IMG/VR virus record: IMGVR_UViG_3300032288_005778
Coordinates: 1 to 64,000 of that record
DNA: 64,000 bases
Direction: 5' to 3' (one strand)
Source of the DNA: a virus
Shown: piece after piece, positions 23,685 to 31,041 of the stretch
How the letters are laid out: each line of letters starts with the position of its first letter
How positions within the stretch are numbered: the stretch's first letter is position 1
The notes under the pieces: model-generated
Seen by the model: the letters and a program-made list of their open reading frames with translations, nothing else
Told to the model about the DNA's origin: nothing
Databases searched by the model: none
Made by a program: the position numbers and the translations under genes

Positions 23685-25130
23685 ATGACTGAAAAACCAG
23701 GGGAATACACAGCCAAATACAAGCCAACTCAATTAATTCAAGGGACTGGACAAACTGCATTAATAACAGGATGGACTATCAAAGAAGCAGTTCAAAAACA
23801 TTTAAGCAACCATGAATATGCAGTTATTGGGCAACTATACTCACCCACTAGAGGGATTAATTTAATAATTCGGAATCTGCTATTAAATCCCCATGTTAGA
23901 TACTTGGTAATTCTCAATGGAACTAAGGAAGACAAAAACGCAGGTGGCTGTCAATGTTTAGCCGACTTTTTTCGTCATGGTTTCAATAAAGGTATTAGTG
24001 ATATTGGTAGAAAAACCTGGGTAATTTCTTCTTCTATTACTGGTTATATTGACATTGAGATTGATATTAATGTTTTAGAAAAATTGCGTGAGTCTGTAGA
24101 AATCAAGGAAGTACAATCAATAGCCCAAGCTGTTAAAGCGGTCAAAGATTATGCCAACAAAAAAACCGCTGCACCTTGGGGAATGCCCTTAGAATTTCCC
24201 ATGAGTACAATTGAATCAAATACCCTACCAGGACCTCTCTATGGTCACAGAATAGAGGGTAAAACCATTGCGGAAACCTGGGTAAAAATCATCCATAGAA
24301 TTAAAACAACCGGGGTGATCCGACCCACTAGCCATGATGGAACGTGGCAGGAATTGATAGATTTAATGGCAATTATTACCAATGAACCTGATGATTTTTA
24401 CTTTCCTGAACCCAACTATTTGCCAGTAGATAGAAGTTTTTTGCAAGAATATATTTCTCAGATATTAGAGGACGCGCCTAGTCAAGAAGGGATAAAATAC
24501 ACCTATGGACAAAGGTTACGTTCCTGGTTTGGTAAAGACCAGGTTCAACAAGTAATTGATAAGCTAACCCATGACATTAATTCTGCCAGGGCTGTAATGT
24601 CTCTGTGGGATACCAAGGAAGACCACGATGAATCTAACCCCCCATGTTTAAATCATATTTGGGTAAGGGTAGTCAACGGTGAACTATCTTTAACTGCAGC
24701 CTTCCGTAGTAATGATATGTTCTCAGCATGGCCAGCCAATGCCATGGGTTTAAGGTCTTTGCAGAAATATATTTATAGTGTTTTATTAAGTTCCCACCAA
24801 TCCCTCAAACTAGGTCCATTGATTACCATTAGTCAGAGCGCTCATATTTATGATGATTGTTTTGAGAATGTCAGCAAGGTAATCTCATCTCAGTATAGTA
24901 AGATTGCCAAAAACCAGGATTACTGTGATCCTGTGGGGAATTTTATTATTAGCAATCAAGAGGGTAAGGTCGTGGTTGAGCATACCACCCCTGGCTCGGG
25001 AGAGGTGGTTAATTGTTATTCAAATAAGTCCGCTTATAGGGTGTCACAGGAAATAATGAGAGATTGTCCAGGACTACAAAACTCCCATGCCATGTATTTG
25101 GGATGGGAGTTGTGTAAGTTAAAGTATTAA
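23685..25130 (+). CDS. Thymidylate synthase family protein (archaeal/ThyA-like)
   Basis: A 481-residue protein of the ThyA/dUMP hydroxymethylase fold. The N-terminal 170 residues form an extra domain (LIQGTGQTALITGW, QLYSPTRGINLIIRNLL, LNGTKEDKNAGGC). The C-terminal half carries YTYGQRLRSWFG, the active-site segment NPPCLNHIW with the catalytic Cys, and FRSNDMFSAWPANAMGL for the dUMP/cofactor pocket. The arrangement is like archaeal putative thymidylate synthases. It probably methylates dUMP to dTMP, or hydroxymethylates a pyrimidine, working with dcd and tmk. Confidence 0.8.
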   Translation: MTEKPGEYTAKYKPTQLIQGTGQTALITGWTIKEAVQKHLSNHEYAVIGQLYSPTRGINLIIRNLLLNPHVRYLVILNGTKEDKNAGGCQCLADFFRHGFNKGISDIGRKTWVISSSITGYIDIEIDINVLEKLRESVEIKEVQSIAQAVKAVKDYANKKTAAPWGMPLEFPMSTIESNTLPGPLYGHRIEGKTIAETWVKIIHRIKTTGVIRPTSHDGTWQELIDLMAIITNEPDDFYFPEPNYLPVDRSFLQEYISQILEDAPSQEGIKYTYGQRLRSWFGKDQVQQVIDKLTHDINSARAVMSLWDTKEDHDESNPPCLNHIWVRVVNGELSLTAAFRSNDMFSAWPANAMGLRSLQKYIYSVLLSSHQSLKLGPLITISQSAHIYDDCFENVSKVISSQYSKIAKNQDYCDPVGNFIISNQEGKVVVEHTTPGSGEVVNCYSNKSAYRVSQEIMRDCPGLQNSHAMYLGWELCKLKY

Positions 25131-25226
25131 ATTGTGCTTCATTTCGTTTCAACCATCCTCAGTCTCTAGGCCCAGTTGCAAAGGCTGTGCCGATATAATT
25201 AAAACAATAATGCGATCGCATTATTG

Positions 25227-25565
25227 TTAGGCAATTATCCAGTTATCGTCATTAATGACAATTACTTCGTTATAGAAACCCTGTATAATGCAATCTCTTA
25301 TTTCTACTTTGAATTGAGTACCAACTGGCAACCATTCAAGCTTTAACCCCTCTGTGTCGCCACTGAAGCTAAAGATTCCTATTCCAGTTAGTAGATCGTG
25401 AACTGCCTCGTATTGCGCGGGTCCATTACTTTCTATTAAGTTGATTAATTCAGGGAGAAAAAGCAATCGCAAATCTTTATGTGCGGTGTACCAACCTTCA
25501 ATCTCGAAACTCTTGGCTAAAACAACGCCAACCTTGTCATCTTTTATTAGTTTTCTGATTTCCAT
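25227..25565 (-). CDS. Hypothetical protein downstream of the array
   Basis: A 112-residue acidic protein with no recognised domain. It starts behind GGAGAAAA. The 35 bases before its RBS are a degenerate copy of the array repeat (25591-25627) with the same AATTGCAAGGCAAGGC extension found before the gene at 25631, so both genes carry a repeat-derived 5' region and may belong to the array-bearing transcript. Confidence 0.55.
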   Translation of the reverse strand: MEIRKLIKDDKVGVVLAKSFEIEGWYTAHKDLRLLFLPELINLIESNGPAQYEAVHDLLTGIGIFSFSGDTEGLKLEWLPVGTQFKVEIRDCIIQGFYNEVIVINDDNWIIA

Positions 25566-25590
25566 TTTTCTCCTGCCTTGCCTTGCAATT

Positions 25591-25627
25591 CTTGCAATTA
25601 ACCCAGTTCTCCAAAGTCAGCCTGCTT
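25591..25627 (-). repeat. Degenerate copy of the CRISPR-like repeat
   Basis: The first 18 bases on the plus strand (CTTGCAATTAACCCAGTT) are identical to the array repeat; the second half is diverged. It lies between the stop of the gene at 25631 and the RBS of the gene at 25227. Confidence 0.75.
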
Positions 25628-25630
25628 CAG

Positions 25631-26260
25631 TCATCCCCAATACCCTGCTGCTATCTCTAAAGCTTTTATTAGTTTTAGCTGCTTTAGGATTTCTATCTCC
25701 CAGTCATCAACCACCTGAATATTTGGTACTACAAGCTGGTCTAAAACATACTTAAACTTATCCGACCAACTACTAAAATTATAAAAGTCAGCAGACGTAC
25801 TGAGTTTTCCTATCGTTGCATTTTGTTCAACTAACCTCTTGAGCCTTTCTTGGAGCGTGAAAGACTGTAAATTCACTTTATGATGCAAACTAGCAAGTAG
25901 CTGATAGTTATCAACCTCTACCTCTTTAATTTTCTGTGCTATCAACACCTCTTGCTCACAAAAGTATCCCACTGTGCCATCCTCATGTTGCACGGTAACT
26001 GTATCTTGGTTTGGGTGCATACTAGGTCTACAGAGAATATACACTTCCGCTCCAAACCATTTTTGTTTAGTCCCTTGAATTATGGGACTTACAACCCCAA
26101 CTGGCAGGTTAAACTTCAGTGGAACTTTGTTACTCTCCAGCCATTCAGCGTCAACTTCTATTAAAGAATGCAAATCGTCTGTTTTTTGCTTATTGCAATT
26201 CTTGCAATTAACCCAGTTCCCCAAGGTCGGTTTCACCGTTATTAGTTTTGATTCGCTCAT
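25631..26260 (-). CDS. Zinc-knuckle hypothetical protein next to the array
   Basis: A 209-residue protein starting at the ATG at 26260, four bases after AGGAGAATTT. Residues 9-20 (VKPTLGNWVNCK) are encoded by a near-copy of the array repeat (26201-26237) and lead into a CKNC motif that may bind zinc. The remainder is alpha/beta with no recognised family. It lies directly downstream of, and co-directional with, the nuclease gene and array; a role in that system is possible but unproven. Confidence 0.55.
   Translation of the reverse strand: MSESKLITVKPTLGNWVNCKNCNKQKTDDLHSLIEVDAEWLESNKVPLKFNLPVGVVSPIIQGTKQKWFGAEVYILCRPSMHPNQDTVTVQHEDGTVGYFCEQEVLIAQKIKEVEVDNYQLLASLHHKVNLQSFTLQERLKRLVEQNATIGKLSTSADFYNFSSWSDKFKYVLDQLVVPNIQVVDDWEIEILKQLKLIKALEIAAGYWG
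26201..26237 (-). repeat. Near-copy of the CRISPR-like repeat inside a gene
   Basis: 35 of 37 bases match the array repeat. It is read in frame as VKPTLGNWVNCK at the N-terminus of the gene at 25631. Confidence 0.85.
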
Positions 26261-26289
26261 AAATTCTCCTCTTGCCTTGCCTTGCAATT

Positions 26290-26540
26290 CTTGCAATTAA
26301 CCCAGTTCCCCAAGTCCGGTTTCACCTTTCAGATCCTTATTCTTAGTAATTGTTCTAATACTTGCAATTAACCCAGTTCCCCAAGTCCGGTTTCACCTCG
26401 ATTAATAGATCAAGGGCTTTATCGCTTAACTTGCAATTAACCCAGTTCCCCAAGTCCGGTTTCACCATTTTCTCAGCTATATATTCGTTTTTGCAAATAA
26501 TAACTTGCAATTAACCCAGTTCCCCAAGTCCGGTTTCACC
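26290..26540 (-). CRISPR. Four-repeat CRISPR-like array
   Basis: Four identical 37-bp repeats (26290-26326, 26361-26397, 26430-26466, 26504-26540) are separated by three unrelated spacers of 34, 32 and 37 bp. In the direction of the adjacent nuclease gene the repeat starts GGTGAAACCGGACTTG and ends GGTTAATTGCAAG. Spacer 3 (26467-26503) is identical to 13840-13876 in this window; no match to spacers 1 and 2 was found by eye. The nuclease gene's stop codon lies inside the fourth repeat, so one transcript would cover gene and array. No cas1/cas2 is present and internal dyad symmetry of the repeat is weak. Confidence 0.8.
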
Positions 26541-28274
26541 TGCCGTATCCCAGATCGTAAGCTGTGTAAAGGTTTCATCCCCCGATCGCGCGGATCTCTT
26601 ATTTTTCTTTGTTCCAGGCTTTTGAGTTTTCGCTGAATTAGCTGAAATGCTTACTGGGTAAGGTGCGCGGGTGCTTGGTAAATTGTCAAGGTTCAGATTG
26701 CTTACGGTGTCTGCTTTTGGGGTTATTTTCACGGCTTTAGAGGTTTTTACATCCCCCCTTCCGCGCTGAGTTCCCCTTTCGGGGTTTAATTGGGAGGAAT
26801 ATCCATCTTCCGGTGGTGCTTGCACACCTTCCTGGTGACATTCTTTCTCAGAATCAGAGCCAGGCTTTCGGGTTTCCCCATGTTCCCACGCCCAAGCGCG
26901 GTACACTGCTGATAATTGTTTTTTGCCTTTGAGTAAGATGTTCTTGGCTGCGTTAGAATCACGTCCTTCAGTGTGACCACATTCTGTACAGCGGTGAGTT
27001 CTTTCGCTCAATGCTTTCTTTATTTTAGCACCACATTTTGAACAGTCAACCGTAGTGAAATGAGCAGCAACTTTTACAAACTCTCTATCAGTATCTTTAC
27101 ACTTTGTTTCAATCTTACTGATTAAATCACCCAGCGCTGAATCAGCAAAACTTTTGTTTAACCCGGCTTTACGTTTTGCACCGTTCTGTTCATAGCCATT
27201 GCCGTCTTCACGCTTTTTGGCTTTGGGTTTACGGTTCAGATTTTGTATCTTTAAGTCTTCCATCACAATCCCAGAATACTCACGCACAACCTTAGTAGAT
27301 AACTTATGGTTAAAAGCGTTGCGGCTGCGGCGGATCTTCTCATGGTGTAGGGCTATTTTTTGATAGGTTTTCTTCTGATTACATCCTCCTTTCTTCTGCC
27401 TAGATGCTTTACGCTGTAACCGTTTTAGCTTGGTTTGTTGTTTCCTAAATAACTTAGGCGGCTCAACTTCTCTACCCTGATCTGTGGTAATAACTGACAG
27501 TAAACCCGGATCAATTCCCACTGATTTATCAGATTTTGGCAATGGGTCATTGGGAATATCAACACATACATGAAGATAATAACCTGATGGTTCTTTAACT
27601 ATTCTAGCTGACCCCCATTCCTGCCAATCATATCTATCAAATAATCCCTTAACTTTAATTTTACCAAGCTTAGGGAACTGGACATAACCATTATTTGAAC
27701 CGGGTATTTTTTCTGGTTTTAGTTCTTTGAGTAAACCCCCGGCATTGAGATTAACAAGTGACTTGATTTTATCATTTCTCCCTTTGAATTTTGGCTTTCT
27801 ACCGGGGTGTTTTGGGGTGACGTAAGCTTTCCATGATTTCTTTAAAGAATCAATCACCCCTGCCTTAAATTTAGTGGGAACATCTGCCATAAAGTCAGGA
27901 ATATTGTCACTCCTATAAAATTCACATTGCCCATATTTATCAGGGTTTTCAATGTGTAAATATTGCCTAATTTCACAATAGGGATGACCGTTCTTAGGTC
28001 TGATGACACCTGTACCAACCAAGCGGACTTTCTCCCATTTCTCAGTAGACTTACCCTTTTTATCTTCAGTAACAACCTTTCGCCATTTCCACTGTAGAAC
28101 CACACCATCGGGAATAACGCGATCGCCTATTTCTTTTTCTCTGTAATATTTCTGTCTTCCTGCTAACTTTAAGGATAGCCCTGTATTCCACACCCATTTA
28201 AGTTTGTTCAGCCATTGCTCAATAGTTTGTGCCTGGGCAATAGTAGGGTACATTTTAAATTCAAGGGTCTTCAT
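26511..28274 (-). CDS. TnpB/Cas12-like RuvC nuclease abutting the array
   Basis: A 587-residue protein, far longer than the usual 400 of TnpB. N-terminal OrfB-like helical region (MYPTIAQAQTIEQWLNKLKW), then an intact split RuvC: motif I VGIDPG (D255), motif II VMEDL (E339) and motif III GRDSNAAKN (D439). The zinc ribbon is C411-C414/C429-C432. The C-terminal 140 residues are polar and low complexity; QLTIWD near 571 resembles a clamp-binding peptide, and the last residues (GETGLGELG) are encoded by the array repeat. No tnpA and no IS200/IS605 hairpin ends are seen. It is best viewed as a TnpB-derived, type V-like effector; a plain TnpB beside unrelated repeats is the alternative. Confidence 0.8.
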   Translation of the reverse strand: MKTLEFKMYPTIAQAQTIEQWLNKLKWVWNTGLSLKLAGRQKYYREKEIGDRVIPDGVVLQWKWRKVVTEDKKGKSTEKWEKVRLVGTGVIRPKNGHPYCEIRQYLHIENPDKYGQCEFYRSDNIPDFMADVPTKFKAGVIDSLKKSWKAYVTPKHPGRKPKFKGRNDKIKSLVNLNAGGLLKELKPEKIPGSNNGYVQFPKLGKIKVKGLFDRYDWQEWGSARIVKEPSGYYLHVCVDIPNDPLPKSDKSVGIDPGLLSVITTDQGREVEPPKLFRKQQTKLKRLQRKASRQKKGGCNQKKTYQKIALHHEKIRRSRNAFNHKLSTKVVREYSGIVMEDLKIQNLNRKPKAKKREDGNGYEQNGAKRKAGLNKSFADSALGDLISKIETKCKDTDREFVKVAAHFTTVDCSKCGAKIKKALSERTHRCTECGHTEGRDSNAAKNILLKGKKQLSAVYRAWAWEHGETRKPGSDSEKECHQEGVQAPPEDGYSSQLNPERGTQRGRGDVKTSKAVKITPKADTVSNLNLDNLPSTRAPYPVSISANSAKTQKPGTKKNKRSARSGDETFTQLTIWDTAGETGLGELG

Positions 28275-28394
28275 GTCCGTTGTCTTCCTGTTGTTTTTGT
28301 CAATTGGTGTTAATACAAATAGCTACTCAAGTAATCTTGGGGTGTTTCCCTCTGATGCAGATATTAGCAAGTAATATTTGCCAATCATGTTCAT

Positions 28395-29282
28395 TCAGTT
28401 CACCATACTTATCTTTGAATTTTCAAGTAAAACAGCATCAGCATTATGTAGCCCGACAGAGCGAGTCCAGTAACGAAGCTGACAGGGTTTAATAATATAT
28501 ATGTTTTTACCCGCGTAAACCTTTAAATTACGTTGTGTAAAAACGTGATCAGCAAACTTTGATGGTACTTGTTTTGCAATACTTTCAAGCACGGTTATCA
28601 AGTCATCAGCGTGAACAGTTTGTATAATTTGCTCACGACCCGGATATGGTACTATACTAAATTTAACTACTTGCAGTGGTGCATCAGTAATATCAAATAT
28701 GTCCGCAGCTATGCTTTTTTCCTTGAGCGTATCAAAAAGTGGTTGAATCACACCCATAAAGCTCAAGGTGTATGCTTCTAGATCAGTAATTTCAGGTTTA
28801 TTGAATGTTACTGATGTCTTATTTATATACAGATGAGTTGTATCTTCAACTAAGACGCGCTCACCATTACTTAGTCCGTAGAGATCAAATACAGTCTGAT
28901 CCAATTGGTGTTTCAAATCTTCAACAGATTTAGGAAAAGATTCACGTAGCTTACTTTCTGCTTCAACGATTTGATTAATCAATCCTTTATTGTCTTCCGA
29001 GGGCTTAGGCACAGAAAGTCTCACCAAGTCCTGTGTTTTTGTTCCTAAGCACTCACTACTCAAGGTGGCAAAGATGAAGTAACTGGCAATTGACGAATTA
29101 ATTACCCCATTCAAGTAAGAGTAATTTTCTATTTCCTCAATTTTGGAGAATGAGTTTAATTTTTGGATTAAGTGCATATCCCTGGTTGTCACTACTACCT
29201 TGTCTTCTTGGATCTGCTTAACATATTCCTGAATCACATTAAATAATTGATAATAGGAATTTTCAATTTTGTTGATGCTCAT
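28395..29282 (-). CDS. Protein resembling the C-terminal part of a restriction-modification methylase
   Basis: A 295-residue protein. The middle (QLDQTVFDLYGLSNGERVLV) and the C-terminus (KNIYIIKPCQLRYWTRSVG, HNADAVLLE) resemble the end of type I/IIG DNA methylase or Eco57I-type proteins, but no SAM-binding or NPPY motif is present. The C-terminal block also occurs in the small protein at 45093. It may be a detached target-recognition or accessory module. It has a hairpin-rich leader (29308-29365). Confidence 0.5.
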   Translation of the reverse strand: MSINKIENSYYQLFNVIQEYVKQIQEDKVVVTTRDMHLIQKLNSFSKIEEIENYSYLNGVINSSIASYFIFATLSSECLGTKTQDLVRLSVPKPSEDNKGLINQIVEAESKLRESFPKSVEDLKHQLDQTVFDLYGLSNGERVLVEDTTHLYINKTSVTFNKPEITDLEAYTLSFMGVIQPLFDTLKEKSIAADIFDITDAPLQVVKFSIVPYPGREQIIQTVHADDLITVLESIAKQVPSKFADHVFTQRNLKVYAGKNIYIIKPCQLRYWTRSVGLHNADAVLLENSKISMVN

Positions 29283-29813
29283 GGTGTTTTGTGTTATATT
29301 ATCAGTTGCCGCTCCCCCAAACTAGCGGCTAAGTACCTGGTAATAGAAACGTGGTTATTGGTACTAACCGCGTTTTTGGGTATTTATTTAGAATAGCACA
29401 AATCTGGTAATTTAAAAATATTTTTTATATTAAAAATTAGACATTAACTGATAGTTGCATACACCTTAAATTTTTACCCCAGTCATGTTTCAACTGATCC
29501 CTGCTTTCTTTTGTAAGACAATAATGTCAGACAATGTAAACAATGTAGACAAATAAAAACAACCACAAAACCCGTCAATTTAACCACTGGGTTCTTATTA
29601 CTTATTGAGAATTGGTAGATTAATAAATGTCTGCTTAATCAGCAGACAGTATTGCACAGGTGACAACCAAGTTATTAGTATAGCATTTATAGCAAGTTAT
29701 TTATACAACAATTAAGCAGTTACAAAATTCCGTATACTTTAGGGTTGGCACTGGAAAACTATAAGGATATTATAGGGATATAGAGACAAGAGAGGCTAGG
29801 CTAAAATAACATT
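29283..29813. other. Intergenic region with leader hairpins and short repeats
   Basis: Right of the gene start at 29282 are two leader hairpins (GCCGCT/AGCGGC at 29308-29329; AGTACC/GGTACT at 29332-29365) and a GTGCTATTCTAAAT -10-like element. Further on are ACAATGTA direct repeats (about 29530-29555), a TGTCTGCT/AGCAGACA hairpin (about 29627-29647) and the promoter region of the gene at 29814. No convincing ORF. Confidence 0.5.
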
Positions 29814-30068
29814 ATGACTAGAAAACAAGAGAGTATCACGCTCTCCATATCTGAAGAAGAAAAATCAAAACTGGAGAAGCACTGCTTGGAGTTCGATTGC
29901 TATTGGGGGAAAGATAAGCCCAACATATCTAAACTGTTTAAGCAAGTAGCAAATGGAGACATAATTTTATCCCGTCCTGATGTCCCCAAGGACAAGCAAG
30001 CTTCTTTGATCAAGCAAGCGATCGCACTTATTCAAAAAGGATTGTCAATTTTAATAGAATTAATTTAG
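29814..30068 (+). CDS. Small plasmid/phage protein, possibly RHH-like
   Basis: An 84-residue protein beginning MTRKQESITLSISEEEKSKL, whose first strand and helices suggest a ribbon-helix-helix or similar small DNA-binding unit, ending in a hydrophobic helix. HIP1 site inside. A terminator (CGCTCT/AGGGCG plus T run, about 30078-30100) follows. Confidence 0.55.
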   Translation: MTRKQESITLSISEEEKSKLEKHCLEFDCYWGKDKPNISKLFKQVANGDIILSRPDVPKDKQASLIKQAIALIQKGLSILIELI

Positions 30069-30107
30069 TTTTTAAAGCGCTCTTGACAGGGCGTTTTTTG
30101 TTGTTTA

Positions 30108-30230
30108 ATGAAAGTGTTTGATAAATTTTGGGAACTTGAGGAATCCATAAAAGCCATTAGAGGGACTAGATTAATGGAGTTAATAATTACGTCGCTCAAC
30201 TACAATCAAGTGCCGTCGTGGCGGAAATAA
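30108..30230 (+). CDS. Small ORF, possibly frameshifted
   Basis: A 40-residue frame (MKVFDKFWELEESIKAIRGT) starting just after the terminator. From about codon 20 another frame becomes open (VAQLQSSAVVAEIKPIPVIP, ending near 30333), so the original gene may have been about 75 codons and shifted. Function unknown. Confidence 0.35.
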   Translation: MKVFDKFWELEESIKAIRGTRLMELIITSLNYNQVPSWRK

Positions 30231-30579
30231 AGCCAATTCCTGTAATTCCTGTTTCTCCCACGAGTCCAGACAAATCAAATCCAGTTCACTTACCGTCTGT
30301 TTTAGCAAAAACCCTTATAATTCCGATCCGTTAAAATCAACGCTGGAGTCCTTAAAATCAACATTGGAGTCGTTAATTTTAAGGTTTCATCTATACTATT
30401 AAACAATCTTAATTAACAATCTTAATTAAGGGTCTCTAGTTTAAGTACAAGTTAATAAAATGCTCACCAAGGTGCATGGTGAGCATAATATGTTGAAACC
30501 TACTCAATGCAAGTATAGCAAATTTAACCATAAAAATAAAAAACTATTATAATAAGAATAAATTTATCGTTTTTATTTT
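30231..30579. other. Repeat-bearing intergenic region
   Basis: Holds two 21-bp direct repeats of the type TTAAAATCAACGCTGGAGTC (30331-30351, 30352-30372), two exact 13-bp repeats ACAATCTTAATTA (30403-30415, 30416-30428) and an inverted repeat ATGCTCACC/GGTGAGCAT (30460-30486). Iteron, partition or operator use is possible. No confident gene apart from the possible tail of the ORF at 30108. Confidence 0.6.
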
Positions 30580-31041
30580 ATGTACTTTTTAACATTCTTC
30601 ATGGGATTTGATCGAGACAAGGGACTTGATAATGGCCGCTTAAACTTGCGACATCTTGAGTTGGGAACAATAAATACATGGGTTGCCACTAGCTCTGTAG
30701 AAAGTAAACAGGGTGCTGAGGATTTTCACGAAAGAGGTGGCTTAATTCCCCCTGAATATCGCGTCCCTGGTTTAAAGAACTGGACTGTAGCAACCAAGCC
30801 AATTCCCATGCCACAAACCAAGGGAGTAGAGGGCAATTTCTACAAAATTGATCCGCACAATGTAACGACTGACAAAGGTGGTACTAGAGGCGATTTTGGC
30901 ATACATTTAGATGCAAATGTACCTGGCAGTATGGGTTGTATTGTCATGACAAAAGAGCGATTTAACGATTTTGAAAAGCAGATGGATTTATTCGCTGACC
31001 AAGGCGTTAAGTCCATCCCTTTATTCGTAACCTACAGTTAA
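30580..31041 (+). CDS. L,D-transpeptidase/DUF2778-like cell-wall protein
   Basis: A 153-residue protein whose FGIHLDANVPGSMGCIV segment (His109, Cys120) fits the His/Cys active site of YkuD-fold L,D-transpeptidases and related peptidoglycan enzymes (pattern IH...GS.GCI). No signal peptide. In a phage it could act as an endolysin-type or wall-modifying enzyme. It converges on the C5 methylase gene, overlapping by 4 nt. Confidence 0.6.
   Translation: MYFLTFFMGFDRDKGLDNGRLNLRHLELGTINTWVATSSVESKQGAEDFHERGGLIPPEYRVPGLKNWTVATKPIPMPQTKGVEGNFYKIDPHNVTTDKGGTRGDFGIHLDANVPGSMGCIVMTKERFNDFEKQMDLFADQGVKSIPLFVTYS

Noticed and set aside
26511-28274. Ordinary IS200/IS605 insertion sequence
   Set aside because: No TnpA, no subterminal hairpin ends and no sign of an IS boundary; the gene runs into a repeat-spacer array instead.
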